Source: Paracoccaceae bacterium
GTDB lineage: Bacteria; Pseudomonadota; Alphaproteobacteria; Rhodobacterales; Rhodobacteraceae
Reading direction: 5' to 3'
Length of the DNA stretch: 64,000 nucleotides
Assembly (NCBI GenBank): GCA_016938875.1
Contig: JAFGTV010000029.1
Coordinates: 1-64,000, forward strand
Position numbers and translations under genes: made by a program. Under the pieces are notes generated by a model. That model was not told the origin of the DNA and ran no database searches. It saw nothing but the letters and a program-made list of their open reading frames with translations. Below, in pieces: positions 8,475 through 17,410 of the stretch; the first letter of the stretch is position 1; every line of letters starts with the position of its first letter.

Positions 8475-9305
8475 TCAGAGCTCTTGGTCTCCATCCGGGT
8501 CCCTACCGTGACGTTCACAGTAAGCCCGCCAGAGGTCAGGGCGGCGTTTCTTTGTCAGCCTTTCGGCCATGGCCCTCCGCCAGTCGGCGATCTTCGCATG
8601 ATGTCCCGACAGGAGAATGTCGGGGATCGTGCGGCCTTTCCAAACGGCGGGCCGGGTATACTGGGGATGTTCAAGCAACCCGTCCGAAAAGGACTCCTCC
8701 TCGGTGGACGCCTGATTCCCAAGCACGCGGGGTATAAGGCGGACTGTCGCATCAATCAAGGCCTGCGCGGCGATCTCGCCCCCGGTCAGGACAAAATCCC
8801 CCAACGAGACCTCTTCGACGCCGTATTCCTCCAGCACGCGCTCGTCCACGCCCTCGAACCGGCCGCACAGCAGGGTGATCCCCTCGGCCTGGGCAAAGCG
8901 ATGCGCCATCCCCTGATCAAGGGGCCGCCCGCGCGGCGACAGATAGACCACCGGCCAGCGCGCGGGGTCAGCGGGGGTGCCGATCGCGGCGGTGTCCAGC
9001 GCGGCCCCCACCACATCGGCGCGCAGCACCATGCCTGCACCGCCGCCCGCAGGGGTGTCATCGACATTCTTGTGCCGCCCCTCGCCAAAGGGGCGCAGGT
9101 CAATGGTTTCCAGTGCCCACAGCCCCTGGTCCAGCGCCTTGCCGGTCAGCGACAGGCCCAGTGTGCCGGGGAACGCCTCGGGGAACAGGGTGACGATGCG
9201 CGCGGTCCACGCCCCCTTTAGCCGGGGGCGCGCGCCCATCAGGTCACGCGGTTGCAGGCTGGCCGAAATCGAAAGCCGCCCGTGGGACTTGGGTTTATCC
9301 GTCAT
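8475..9305 (-). CDS. trmD: tRNA (guanine37-N1)-methyltransferase TrmD
   Basis: 276 residues. After a ~34-residue N-terminal extension the SPOUT methyltransferase domain begins at [13 protein letters not shown]. The knotted SAM-binding motifs [13 protein letters not shown] and [14 protein letters not shown] are present, and the C-terminal domain contains LEHPQYTRP. The enzyme methylates G37 next to the anticodon of tRNAs reading CNN codons and prevents +1 frameshifting. The extension is longer than in E. coli TrmD; a downstream start is possible. The gene is in the rpsP operon. Confidence 0.96.
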   Translation of the reverse strand: MTDKPKSHGRLSISASLQPRDLMGARPRLKGAWTARIVTLFPEAFPGTLGLSLTGKALDQGLWALETIDLRPFGEGRHKNVDDTPAGGGAGMVLRADVVGAALDTAAIGTPADPARWPVVYLSPRGRPLDQGMAHRFAQAEGITLLCGRFEGVDERVLEEYGVEEVSLGDFVLTGGEIAAQALIDATVRLIPRVLGNQASTEEESFSDGLLEHPQYTRPAVWKGRTIPDILLSGHHAKIADWRRAMAERLTKKRRPDLWRAYCERHGRDPDGDQEL

Positions 9306-9343
9306 GGGCGGTCTCTATCCGGTTTGGTCCCGGCGTGAAAGGC

Positions 9344-9697
9344 TCAGCCCTTGGCCGAGGTGACCAGCGCCCCGGCCAGCCCCAGGGCCGATACCGCGAT
9401 CGGCAACCAGATCGGCGCGGCGATGATCGGCCCGCCGAACAGCCAGGCCGCGCCAAAGCCCACGAGGAACACCAGGTTCACCCAGATCAGCTGATTGACG
9501 ACCATCGTCGGCAGGGCCTTGGCCAGGGTCTTGCCCTGGGCGGCGCGCGCGGCGCAGGCGCTGGGCGACAGGGCGTTTGCGACGATGGCGAACCCGGCCA
9601 GGATCAGCACGGTCCAGGCGGGTTGTTGGGTGGCGCCGGCGATCAGCGCACCGGCCAGCAGGATGGCGGTAAAGACGGGGGCAAGGGAATTGGGCAT
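9344..9697 (-). CDS. small membrane protein of unknown function
   Basis: 117 residues starting at MPNSLAP, one base after the rimM stop, so it is probably translationally coupled. At least three hydrophobic segments are visible: near residues 5-45, about 60-83 (WVNLVFLVGFGAAWLFG) and 88-112. No catalytic motif is recognised. The position between rimM and trmD is unusual relative to the enterobacterial operon. The sequence suggests an inner-membrane protein only. Confidence 0.75.
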   Translation of the reverse strand: MPNSLAPVFTAILLAGALIAGATQQPAWTVLILAGFAIVANALSPSACAARAAQGKTLAKALPTMVVNQLIWVNLVFLVGFGAAWLFGGPIIAAPIWLPIAVSALGLAGALVTSAKG

Positions 9698-9698
9698 T

Positions 9699-10235
9699 TC
9701 AGTCCTCGTGGGGGGGGGTGTCCGGGGCTGAGGGAAACAGCCCTTCGGGGGGATCGGCAATGAGGCGGCCCGCCGCAAGATCGACGGTGGGCACATTGGC
9801 CTGGGTGAACGGCAACAGCACCGACGCGGTCAGCCCGGGCCCCAGGACCTCTAGCAGATCACCGGCGCCGTGGTCATGAACGGCATGCACGCGACCCAAC
9901 GACTGGCCGCCGGTATCCACCACCTCCAGGCCGATCAGGTCGGCGTGATAGAATTCGTCCTCGGGCAGGGTGGGCAGGGCGTCGCGGTCGGCAAACAGCC
10001 GTGCGCCGCGCAGCGCGTCGGCCTCTTCCTTGGTGGCGATGCCCGACAGGCGCGCGGCGAACCCGCCCTTGACCTGGCGGGTCAGTTCCACGCCAAAGCG
10101 CCGCTTGCCATCCTCGGAATAAAGCGGCGCGTATTGCTCGATCGCGGCGGGCTCGGCGCAAAAGCTCTTCAGCCGCACCTCGCCCCGGACCCCGAAGGCC
10201 CCGGAAATCACGCCGACACAGACCCGGTCATCCAT
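9699..10235 (-). CDS. rimM: 16S rRNA processing protein RimM
   Basis: 178 residues with the N-terminal RimM beta-barrel ([19 protein letters not shown] at about 8-26) and the C-terminal PRC-barrel ([22 protein letters not shown]). RimM assists maturation of the 30S head and binds uS19. It lies between bluB and a small membrane protein gene. The tail after residue ~165 is Pro-rich and probably unstructured. Confidence 0.95.
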   Translation of the reverse strand: MDDRVCVGVISGAFGVRGEVRLKSFCAEPAAIEQYAPLYSEDGKRRFGVELTRQVKGGFAARLSGIATKEEADALRGARLFADRDALPTLPEDEFYHADLIGLEVVDTGGQSLGRVHAVHDHGAGDLLEVLGPGLTASVLLPFTQANVPTVDLAAGRLIADPPEGLFPSAPDTPPHED

Positions 10236-10238
10236 CGC

Positions 10239-10889
10239 TTAGCGTCCCTCGATATGCAGTTCAGGCGCGCGGCGCTCCCAGCCAATCTCTTGCAGCTCGG
10301 GCGTGTCGCGCAGGGTTTCGGGCCAGCCGACGCACAGATAGGCGACCAGCGACCAGCCGGCGGGAACCGCCAGATCGCGCATCAGTTGGTCGGGGTCCAG
10401 AACCGACACCCAGCCCACGCCCAGCCCCTCGGCCCGGGCGGCAAGCCAGAACATCGAAATCGCCGAGACCACGGAATAGCGCCGCATCTCGGGCATGCTG
10501 GCAGCACCCAGCCCGCTGCCCTGTTCGGTGGTCTCGTCGCAGAACACCGCCAATTGCACCGGCGCACGGTCCATCCCCGACAGTTTCAGCCGGGGATACA
10601 ACGCCGCCTTTTCGCCCTGATAGCCGGTAAGGGCCCGTGCATTGGCGGTCTCGAAATTGTCCCGCGCGGCCTGGCGGGCGGACGCACTGTCCAGCCGCAG
10701 GATCCGCCAGGGTTCCGACAGCCCCACCGAAGGGGCCAGCCGAAACGCGTCGAGGCACCGCGTCAGCAGTGCCTCGTCCACGGGGGCGTCGCGAAAGTGG
10801 CGCACGTCGCGCCGCCACCGCATGAGCCTGGTCAGCTCGTCGCGGAAGGCGGGCGAAAAATCCTGCGTCCCGACGGGTGCCCCGGTCAT
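10239..10889 (-). CDS. bluB: 5,6-dimethylbenzimidazole synthase BluB
   Basis: 216 residues, nitroreductase-like flavin fold. The N-terminal RRDVRHFR motif at about residues 26-33 supplies the conserved Arg and Asp region of BluB, and WPETLRDTPEL lies near the C-terminus. BluB converts FMNH2 and O2 into 5,6-dimethylbenzimidazole, the lower ligand of cobalamin. The start at MTGAPVG is chosen because upstream in-frame sequence is rpsP on the same strand. It lies 5 bp after rpsP and 3 bp before rimM, so it should be co-transcribed with ribosome genes. A general nitroreductase is the alternative. Confidence 0.85.
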   Translation of the reverse strand: MTGAPVGTQDFSPAFRDELTRLMRWRRDVRHFRDAPVDEALLTRCLDAFRLAPSVGLSEPWRILRLDSASARQAARDNFETANARALTGYQGEKAALYPRLKLSGMDRAPVQLAVFCDETTEQGSGLGAASMPEMRRYSVVSAISMFWLAARAEGLGVGWVSVLDPDQLMRDLAVPAGWSLVAYLCVGWPETLRDTPELQEIGWERRAPELHIEGR

Positions 10890-10894
10890 CGCGC

Positions 10895-11269
10895 TTATTC
10901 CGCGGCCGACTCTTCGGCGGGGGCTTCGGGCGCGGCGGCCTTGGCGGCTTTCTCTTCGGCGCGTTCCTTGGCTTTCTTGCCCGGCACGCCCTTGTTGGGG
11001 TTGCTGCGCTCTTTCTTTTCGATCACGCCGGCAGCTTCCAGCATGCGGGCCACGCGGTCGGTGGGTTTCGCGCCTTCGCCCATCCAATGCTTGACGCGGT
11101 CAAGGTCCATCTTGATGCGCTCTTCGCTGTCCTTGGCCAGCAGCGGGTTATACGTGCCGATCTTTTCGATAAAGCGGCCGTCGCGGGGCATGCGGCTGTC
11201 GGCGACGACGATGCGGTAGAAGGGACGCTTTTTAGAGCCGCCGCGGGCGAGACGAAGTTTCAGTGCCAT
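10895..11269 (-). CDS. rpsP: 30S ribosomal protein bS16
   Basis: 124 residues. The N-terminal ~85 residues are canonical bS16 ([23 protein letters not shown] and IGTYNPL). A charged Lys/Glu/Ala-rich tail of about 40 residues follows, as often seen in alphaproteobacteria. It is a structural component of the 30S body. The spacing to bluB is 5 bp. Confidence 0.97.
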   Translation of the reverse strand: MALKLRLARGGSKKRPFYRIVVADSRMPRDGRFIEKIGTYNPLLAKDSEERIKMDLDRVKHWMGEGAKPTDRVARMLEAAGVIEKKERSNPNKGVPGKKAKERAEEKAAKAAAPEAPAEESAAE

Positions 11270-11310
11270 GTCAGTTTCTCCTGTTTGTGGCGATCGGCAG
11301 GGTTGGCTGC

Positions 11311-11607
11311 CTATTTCGTGTGTTCGATGTGGTGACGGATGACTTCCTGGATCACGAAGGCCAGGAATTTCTTGGCGAATTCCGGATCGAGGTCGGCACG
11401 TTTGGCCAAATCCTCCAGCCGGGCGATCTGTTGCTCCTCGCGGGCGGGATCCGAGGGGGGCAGGGCATGGGCGGCCTTCAGCTTGCCCACCGCCTGGGTG
11501 TGCTTGAACCGTTCGCCCAGCGTATAGATCAGGATCGCGTCCAGCCGGTCGATGCTGTCGCGGTGCTCGGCCAGGATCTCGGCGGCGCGGATGGCGTCGT
11601 CAGTCAA
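11311..11607 (-). CDS. chorismate mutase (AroQ type)
   Basis: About 98 residues, all helical, with the AroQ pattern [23 protein letters not shown], then [10 protein letters not shown] and [13 protein letters not shown]. The enzyme converts chorismate to prephenate for Phe/Tyr synthesis. I prefer the TTG start at 11607: GAGAGG lies 8 bases upstream. The GTG at 11616 has that same sequence directly against it, which is too close. The gene overlaps the 3' end of the upstream acetyltransferase gene by 8 bases, implying coupling. Confidence 0.85.
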   Translation of the reverse strand: MTDDAIRAAEILAEHRDSIDRLDAILIYTLGERFKHTQAVGKLKAAHALPPSDPAREEQQIARLEDLAKRADLDPEFAKKFLAFVIQEVIRHHIEHTK

Positions 11608-12205
11608 GGGGCACACCTCTCGGCTTCAACTGGGGGTCGATGAACTTGCGGATTTCCATCTGGATACCGTCGGACAGGCGTCTGGCCTCCAGCTGTGCGG
11701 GCGAGGGGTGGCGATAGACGACATCGTGGCTGTCGATGCTGGCGGCCTCATCGTCCAGTTCGGCCCCCAACCGTTCGCACAGGTTGACCGAGCTGACGTT
11801 ATTGGGATCGACATAGGTCACGGCCGTTTCCCAGCCGAGTTTATCATAGCACCAGCCCCGCACCGCATGGGCGGCCTCGAGCGCGATGCCGTGCCCCTCG
11901 ACGCCGGGCCAGATCATCCAGGCGATCTCGCGCTCGGGCCAGCCCTTGGGGAACCAGCCGCCGGCCATGCCCAGGGTGGCATCGGTGGTGCGGTCGTGGA
12001 TCATCCACATGCCAAAGCCGTGGATCTGCCAATGGCCGATCTCCGCGGCATAAAGCATCCAGGATTCATACTCGTTCAGCGGCCCGCCCATGAAACGCGC
12101 GCGATAGCTGGTAAAGGTCGCCTCGAAATTCGGGTAATCCTCGGGCGCGGGGCCGCGCAGGACCAGGCGCTCGGTCTCCAGGATGGGGATCGTTTTATGG
12201 GCCAT
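11600..12205 (-). CDS. GNAT family N-acetyltransferase
   Basis: 201 residues of the RimJ/RimL-like acetyltransferase type (ETERLVLRGP at the N-terminus, then IGHWQIHGFGMWMI and ERLGAELDDE). The acyl-CoA site should lie around EGHGIALEAAHAV (near residue 105). The substrate cannot be read from sequence; protein N-terminus, amino acid or antibiotic are all possible. It starts within the TGATG stop/start of the neighbouring, clearly related acetyltransferase, so the pair looks like a tandem duplication in the ffh operon. Confidence 0.85.
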   Translation of the reverse strand: MAHKTIPILETERLVLRGPAPEDYPNFEATFTSYRARFMGGPLNEYESWMLYAAEIGHWQIHGFGMWMIHDRTTDATLGMAGGWFPKGWPEREIAWMIWPGVEGHGIALEAAHAVRGWCYDKLGWETAVTYVDPNNVSSVNLCERLGAELDDEAASIDSHDVVYRHPSPAQLEARRLSDGIQMEIRKFIDPQLKPRGVPLD

Positions 12206-12726
12206 CAGGCACAGCTCTCCGGTGCGGGGTGGCGGTAGATGGTGACGGTTCCGAAATTTTCATGGGTAAAGTGGCCGTCGGGGCGGGCGCCCATGCGTTC
12301 GGCCACCCGCGCCGAGGCGGTGTTGTCGGGATTGACCAGGCTGATCGCGGTGGGCCAGCCCAGCGTGTCATAGGCATGGGCGCGGGCCGCGCGGGCGGCC
12401 TCGGTGGCATAGCCGCGCCCCTCGAATCCCTCGAACAGATCCCAGCCGATTTCCGGCTCTGGCCAGCCCTCGGGGTTCCACAGGCCGATCAGGCCGCAGG
12501 CGGCCCCGCTTTCCTTGTCCTCGACGATCCAGCGGCCATAGCCGCGCAGCGCCCAGTGGCCGATCTCGGTGGCCAGTTGCCGCCAGGCACCTTCGGGCGT
12601 TTTCGGCCCGCCGACGAACCGCGACCGGGGTGCGGCATAGAATGCGCGCAGTGCGGGGAAATCCGCGACGCCGGGAATGCGCAGGATCAGCCGTTCGGTT
12701 TCCAGGGTGGGGGCCGGTGCCATCAT
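12205..12726 (-). CDS. GNAT family N-acetyltransferase (paralogue of neighbour)
   Basis: 173 residues with ETERLILRIP, IGHWALRGYGRWIVED and the acetyl-CoA loop EGRGYATEAARAARAHA near residue 101. It shares pattern and length with the next gene and overlaps it by one base (TGATG), and overlaps the ffh stop by four bases (ATGA). Coupling to ffh and rpsP suggests, but does not prove, a role in modifying a ribosomal or translation protein. Confidence 0.85.
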   Translation of the reverse strand: MMAPAPTLETERLILRIPGVADFPALRAFYAAPRSRFVGGPKTPEGAWRQLATEIGHWALRGYGRWIVEDKESGAACGLIGLWNPEGWPEPEIGWDLFEGFEGRGYATEAARAARAHAYDTLGWPTAISLVNPDNTASARVAERMGARPDGHFTHENFGTVTIYRHPAPESCA

Positions 12727-14222
12727 TTCTTTTTCCCGAGCCCCGACAGGCCCGGCGGCAGGCTCGCGCCGCCCAGGCCGGGCATGCCGCCGCCCAGCCC
12801 GCCGCCCATCTGGCGCGCGGCCTCTTCCAGCGCCTTGGGGTCCATGCCGGCCATGTCGGCGGGCATGCCGCCCTTGCCGAACATCCCGCCCAACGCCTTT
12901 TTCATCATCGCCCGGCCACCCTTTTGGCCCAGCTTCTTCATCATGTCGGCCATCTGGCGGTGCATCTTCAGCAGCTTGTTCAGCTCTGGCACCTCAAGGC
13001 CCGCCCCCTTGGCGATCCGCTTTTTGCGGCTGGCCTGAAGGATCTGCGGATTGGCGCGTTCCTTTTTCGTCATCGACTGGATCAGCGCGATCTGACGGCG
13101 CAGGACAGAGTCGTCGAAGCCCGCCCCCTCCATCTGCTTGGCCATCTTGCCCATGCCGGGCATCATTCCCATGATGCCCTCCATGCCGCCCATTTTCAGC
13201 ATCTGCTCCAGCTGCATCTTGAGGTCGTTCATGTTGAACTGACCCTTTTGAAAGCGCTTCATCATCCGTTCGGCCTGTTCGGCCTCCAGGGTCTGTTGCG
13301 CCTTTTCGACCAGCGAAACGATGTCGCCCATCCCAAGGATGCGGCCCGCGATGCGTTCGGGGTGGAATTCCTCGATCGCGTCCAGTTTTTCGCCAAGGCC
13401 GACATATTTGATCGGCTTGCCGGTGACCGCGCGCATCGACAGCGCGGCACCACCGCGCCCGTCGCCGTCCATCCGTGTCAGGATCACGCCGGTGATCCCG
13501 ATGCGGTCGTCGAAATTCTCGGCCGTATGCACGGCGTCCTGACCGGTCAGGCCATCGACCACCAACAGCGTCTCGCGCGGGGTGGCGACATCGCGCACGG
13601 CCTCGACCTCGGCCATCAACTCTTCGTCGATGGACAGACGGCCGGCGGTGTCCAGCATGTAGACATCATAGCCGCCCATCGCGGCCTGTTGCTTGGCGCG
13701 CTTGGCGATGTCGACGGGGCGCTGGCCGGGCACGATAGGCAGGGTGTCCACGCCGATCTGCGCGCCCAGGATCGCCAGCTGTTCCATCGCCGCCGGGCGG
13801 TTCACGTCGAGCGAGGCCATCAGCACCCGCTTGCCGTTGATCTCTTTCAGCCGCTTGGCCAGTTTCGCGGTGGTGGTCGTCTTGCCGCCGCCCTGCAGGC
13901 CGACCATCAGGATCGGCGCGGGCGGGTTGTCGATCTTCAGATGACCCGGCTCACCCTCGCCGGTCAGCACCTTTACCAGCTCGTCATGCACGATCTTGAC
14001 GACCTGTTGGCCCGGCGTGACCGATTTCGTCACCGCCTGGCCGGTCGCGCGATCCTGCACCGACTTGACGAAACTGCGCGCCACGGGCAGCGAAACGTCG
14101 GCCTCTAGCAGCGCGACGCGCACCTCGCGCAGGGCGGTTTTGACGTCGTCTTCGGACAGCGCGCCCTGCTTGGTCAGACGGTCGAATACGCCCGAGAGGC
14201 GATCGGAAAGACTTTCGAACAT
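12723..14222 (-). CDS. ffh: signal recognition particle GTPase Ffh
   Basis: 499 residues: N domain, then a GTPase G domain with GLQGGGKTTTTAKLA near residue 107, DTAGRLSIDEEL and TRMDGDGRGG. The C-terminal Met-rich M domain begins at about residue 330 and ends in a Gly/Met/Pro-rich tail. With SRP RNA and FtsY it targets inner-membrane proteins co-translationally. It heads the run of overlapping genes towards rpsP. Confidence 0.97.
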   Translation of the reverse strand: MFESLSDRLSGVFDRLTKQGALSEDDVKTALREVRVALLEADVSLPVARSFVKSVQDRATGQAVTKSVTPGQQVVKIVHDELVKVLTGEGEPGHLKIDNPPAPILMVGLQGGGKTTTTAKLAKRLKEINGKRVLMASLDVNRPAAMEQLAILGAQIGVDTLPIVPGQRPVDIAKRAKQQAAMGGYDVYMLDTAGRLSIDEELMAEVEAVRDVATPRETLLVVDGLTGQDAVHTAENFDDRIGITGVILTRMDGDGRGGAALSMRAVTGKPIKYVGLGEKLDAIEEFHPERIAGRILGMGDIVSLVEKAQQTLEAEQAERMMKRFQKGQFNMNDLKMQLEQMLKMGGMEGIMGMMPGMGKMAKQMEGAGFDDSVLRRQIALIQSMTKKERANPQILQASRKKRIAKGAGLEVPELNKLLKMHRQMADMMKKLGQKGGRAMMKKALGGMFGKGGMPADMAGMDPKALEEAARQMGGGLGGGMPGLGGASLPPGLSGLGKKK

Positions 14223-14371
14223 GCCCTTGGCCCTCCTTGACCGTTTGCACCTGCCCCCACCATGTGGGCAGGGACGCCCCGTTTGTCAGCGCGACACAAG
14301 GTGCCAAACGCAATGTGCCCCCGTGGGCGAAACCTCGCTGACGGGGGGCGATCCCTGGCCGGTGGCCGGGA

Positions 14372-14395
14372 CCGGAAGGGTTTGAACCATTCCGG
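14372..14395. promoter_or_regulatory. inverted repeat in the ffh-azoreductase gap
   Basis: CCGGAA (14372-14377) and TTCCGG (14390-14395) flank an inner GTT/AAC dyad, a nearly perfect palindrome. It is about 150 bp upstream of ffh and 84 bp after the azoreductase stop. It could be an operator or a weak transcript end. The 14223-14478 gap otherwise holds no recognised gene. Confidence 0.35.
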
Positions 14396-14478
14396 ATATT
14401 GCGCGCGGTTTAGTCTCGTATGGGGTGCGGAGTCAAGTCGGGGCTGCCCGCCCCCGGCTGCGCGGGCGGGCAGGGGCG

Positions 14479-15072
14479 TTACGCGGCGCGGGCCAATGCG
14501 TCCACCGCGCGCTCTGCCGCGGCAATCGATCCCTCGGCGTCGATGGCCAATTGATCGGCCCCGACCAGGGTAATGTCGTCAAGCCCCAGAAAGCCCAGGA
14601 CATGTCGCAGATAGCCGGTGGCAAAGTCGATTTCCGACCCCACCGGCGTGCCGCCCGAGGCGACCACCACGATCACCCGCTTGCCGGTCAGCAGGCCCTG
14701 GGGGCCATTCTCGGTATAGCGAAAGGTGACGCCGGCACGGGCGACCAGATCGACCCAGGCCTTCAGGCTGGCGGGAACCCCGAAGTTGTAGATCGGCAGG
14801 CCGATCACCACCGTATCTGCGGATTGCAATTCCGCGATCAACGCGTCCGACAGCGCAAGTTCGGCGCGGTGGGCGTCGTCGCGGGCCTCTTCGGGGGTGA
14901 AATTGGCGCCGATCCACCCCGCGTTCAACAACGGCAGTCCCCCGGCCAGGTCGCGGGTCAGAACGGTGGTGCTGTCGTCGGACAGGTGCGCGACGGCGCG
15001 GTCTGACAGCGCGCGCGAGATCGAGCCGTCGCGGCGGGCGGAACTGTCGATGCGCAGGATCGTGTGGGGCAT
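14479..15072 (-). CDS. azoR: FMN-dependent NADH-azoreductase
   Basis: 197 residues of the flavodoxin-like AcpD/AzoR family. Visible motifs are the N-terminal LRIDSSAR phosphate loop, GLPIYNFGVPASLKAWVDLVARAG near residues 91-115 and VASGG near residue 137. The family reduces azo dyes and quinones by two-electron transfer in the cytoplasm. It diverges from a LysR gene across 99 bp, so that regulator probably controls it. Confidence 0.88.
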   Translation of the reverse strand: MPHTILRIDSSARRDGSISRALSDRAVAHLSDDSTTVLTRDLAGGLPLLNAGWIGANFTPEEARDDAHRAELALSDALIAELQSADTVVIGLPIYNFGVPASLKAWVDLVARAGVTFRYTENGPQGLLTGKRVIVVVASGGTPVGSEIDFATGYLRHVLGFLGLDDITLVGADQLAIDAEGSIAAAERAVDALARAA

Positions 15073-15171
15073 GGGGTCTCTCCGGGATGAATGGGTCTGC
15101 GCCACAACATGGACCTTGCAGAAACGAACACAATTGGCGAACATCAACAGGCAATGTGAGGTGACGCACAG

Positions 15172-16047
15172 ATGGATATCGACAACTGGGATGAGATCCG
15201 CACCGCCTATCACGTCGCGCGGCTGGGCACCGTCAGCGGCGCGGCAGAGGCGCTGGGCGTGCACCATGCCACCGTGATCCGCCATGTCGATGCGCTGGAG
15301 GAACGGCTGGGCGTCAAGCTCTTTCAGCGCCACGCGCGCGGTTATACCCCCACCGAGGCCGGGCAAGAGTTGTTCCAGGTGGCCCAGGTCACGGCCGAGC
15401 AATTCGGCCAACTGGCCGGGCGGCTGCGTGGCCAGGGCGCCGCGATGACCGGAGAGCTGGCCGTCACCACGGTGGATTCGCTGACCCCCCTTTTGGTGCC
15501 GGTGCTGGCCGGGTTCCAGAACGATCATCCCGATATCTCGGTACGGCTGCTGGCCGATCAGCGGCTCTATCGGCTGGAATACGGCGAGGCCCACGTGGCC
15601 GTGCGCGCCGGTGCCCAGCCCGACGAGCCCGACAATATCGTGCAAAAGCTGGCGGTCCAGAGCAGCGCGCTTTTTGCCGACCGGTCCTATGTCGCGCTGC
15701 ACGGCATGCTGGACGAGGATGTCACCGCGCACCGTTTCGTCGGCCCCGCCGACGAGGCGCACCGCGCGCCGTTCAACCGCTGGCTGCGGGCCAATGTGCC
15801 CGCGCAGCGCATCACCTTTCGCTCGGGCGATGCGCGCGCCTGTGTCGAGGCCGTCACGGCCGGGGCCGGGATCGGGTTCGTCCCGGTCTGGCGCGCGCGT
15901 CTGTTGCCGGACCTGGTGGAAATGCGCCCGCCACAAGAGGATTGGGACGTGGCGCTGTGGCTGGTGACCCATGTTGATCTGCACCGCACCGCCAAGGTGC
16001 AGGCGCTGACCGCGCGGCTGAAAGAGGCGGCGCGCGATTGGCCCTGA
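15172..16047 (+). CDS. LysR family transcriptional regulator
   Basis: 291 residues. The HTH at residues ~3-60 includes RTAYHVARLGTVSGAAEAL and HHATVIRHVDALEERLG. An effector domain follows, with GAGIGFVPVW near residue 233. It is divergent from azoR, and a direct repeat CGAACA at 15125-15130 and 15138-15143 lies in the shared promoter. The gene end overlaps the EamA transporter start by 10 bp. The ligand is unknown; quinone or electrophile sensing would fit an azoreductase. Confidence 0.88.
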   Translation: MDIDNWDEIRTAYHVARLGTVSGAAEALGVHHATVIRHVDALEERLGVKLFQRHARGYTPTEAGQELFQVAQVTAEQFGQLAGRLRGQGAAMTGELAVTTVDSLTPLLVPVLAGFQNDHPDISVRLLADQRLYRLEYGEAHVAVRAGAQPDEPDNIVQKLAVQSSALFADRSYVALHGMLDEDVTAHRFVGPADEAHRAPFNRWLRANVPAQRITFRSGDARACVEAVTAGAGIGFVPVWRARLLPDLVEMRPPQEDWDVALWLVTHVDLHRTAKVQALTARLKEAARDWP

Positions 16048-16934
16048 GCGGACTGTCCGAGGCCGCGCGCGGTCACCTGGCGATGTTGTCGTTTTCGGTG
16101 CTGGTGGCCGGATCGTTCAGCTTTGGCAGCCTGATTGCGAACGACATCGACCCGGTGGCGCTGACCGCGATCCGGTTCGTCATCGCGGGGGCGGTGATCG
16201 GAACGGCGGCGGCGCTGGGTCCGGGGCTGCGGATGCATCAGTTCCGCGCGCCGTGGCGCTTCCTGGTGCTGGGCGGCATCTTTGCCTGCTATTTCGTGCT
16301 GATGTTCGAGGGTCTGAAAACCGCCGCGCCGGTGTCCACGGCCGCGGTCTTTACCCTGACGCCGGTTTTGTCGGCGCTGTTTGGCTGGCTCATCCTGCGG
16401 CAGGTGATGACGCCGCGCATGGCGCTGGCGCTGGCAATCGGGGCAGGGGGCGCGTTGTGGGTGATCTTTCGCGCCGATCTCGGCGCGCTTTTGGCGTTCG
16501 ATCTGGGACGGGGCGAGGCGGTGTTCTTGATCGGCTGCGTGGCCCATGCCGTCTATACGCCGCTGGTGCGCCGGCTGAACCGGGGCGAGCCGGCGCTGGT
16601 CTTTACCTTTGGTATGATGCTGGCGGCGTTGGTGGTGCTGGGGATCTATGGCTTTGACGCGATCCGGGACACGGCCTGGGGCGCGTTGCCGGGGCGGGTC
16701 TGGTGGGTGCTGTTCTATTTGGCGATTTGCGCCAGTTCGATGACCTTTGTGCTGTTGCAATACGCCGCGCTGCGCCTGCCCTCGGCCAAGGTGATGGCCT
16801 ATACCTATCTGACCCCGACCTGGGTCATCGGCTGGGAGGTCGTGCTGGGCCACGGCGCACCGCGTCCGCTGATCCTGGGCGGGATCGGGCTGACCATGCT
16901 GGCGCTGGCGATGCTGCTCAAGAACGAGGGTTAG
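16038..16934 (+). CDS. EamA/DMT family transporter
   Basis: 298 residues, ten predicted membrane helices in two EamA repeats (FSFGSLIAND ... APVSTAAVFTLTPVLSALFGW ... SAKVMAYTYLTPTWVIGWE). It is probably an inner-membrane drug/metabolite exporter. The TTG at 16038 overlaps the LysR stop; an ATG at 16083 is an alternative that would shorten helix 1 little. Overlap with the regulator suggests one transcript. Substrate unknown. Confidence 0.85.
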   Translation: MALSGLSEAARGHLAMLSFSVLVAGSFSFGSLIANDIDPVALTAIRFVIAGAVIGTAAALGPGLRMHQFRAPWRFLVLGGIFACYFVLMFEGLKTAAPVSTAAVFTLTPVLSALFGWLILRQVMTPRMALALAIGAGGALWVIFRADLGALLAFDLGRGEAVFLIGCVAHAVYTPLVRRLNRGEPALVFTFGMMLAALVVLGIYGFDAIRDTAWGALPGRVWWVLFYLAICASSMTFVLLQYAALRLPSAKVMAYTYLTPTWVIGWEVVLGHGAPRPLILGGIGLTMLALAMLLKNEG

Positions 16935-17272
16935 GCGGGGCCGGGCGGGTCGCTGTTCAGCTCTGCCTCCAGGAAACGCTCAAAGGCATCCAGGTTCACC
17001 GCCTCGAACTGGCCAAAGCCCTGCATCCAGATCGAGGCATCGCGCAGGCTGTCGGGCTCCAGCTTGCACCATTTCACGCGGCCGCGTTTTTCCTGGCTGA
17101 TCAGCCCGGCGCGGGTCAGGATCCCCAGATGCTTGGAAATCGCGGCCAGCGACATCGCAAAGGGTTCGGCCACGTCGGTCACGGCCATGTCGTCCTCCAG
17201 CAACATCGCCAGGATGGCCCGTCGCGTCGGGTCCGCCAATGCCGCGAATACGATATCGAGACGCTCTTCCAT
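16931..17272 (-). CDS. ArsR family transcriptional regulator
   Basis: 113 residues, winged HTH with FAALADPTRRAILAMLLE at ~9-26 and recognition helix MSLAAISKHLGILTRAGL. No metal-binding CxCxxC is visible, so this resembles the ArsR subgroup linked to SRPBCC/AHSA1 proteins rather than arsenic sensing. I chose MEERLD as start because an upstream extension would cross a palindromic operator. It ends convergently against the EamA gene with a 4-bp overlap. It diverges from atpI. Confidence 0.85.
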   Translation of the reverse strand: MEERLDIVFAALADPTRRAILAMLLEDDMAVTDVAEPFAMSLAAISKHLGILTRAGLISQEKRGRVKWCKLEPDSLRDASIWMQGFGQFEAVNLDAFERFLEAELNSDPPGPA

Positions 17273-17304
17273 GGCGCCAGCTTTGCGGGGTGCGGCGGCA
17301 ATCG

Positions 17305-17320
17305 TCAACCGTTTGGTTGA
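17305..17320. promoter_or_regulatory. palindromic operator upstream of the ArsR gene
   Basis: TCAACC-GTTT-GGTTGA is a perfect 6-bp inverted repeat, 33-48 bp upstream of the ArsR start. This is the size and spacing expected of an ArsR autorepressor site. It is 91 bp upstream of the atpI -35 element. Confidence 0.65.
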
Positions 17321-17410
17321 ATATGGGATCGAGCCGCGGGTCTGGTGGAGGCCTAAAGCGCATGAATTAAAATATATATAAAACAAAGGCTTAGACTTGG
17401 TTCAGCGCGC

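Noticed and set aside
14341-14400. Possible SRP (4.5S) RNA near ffh, because of GGACCGGAAGGG
   Set aside because: The conserved GGAAGGAAGCAGCC-type loop is incomplete and the flanks do not form the expected long hairpin on either strand.
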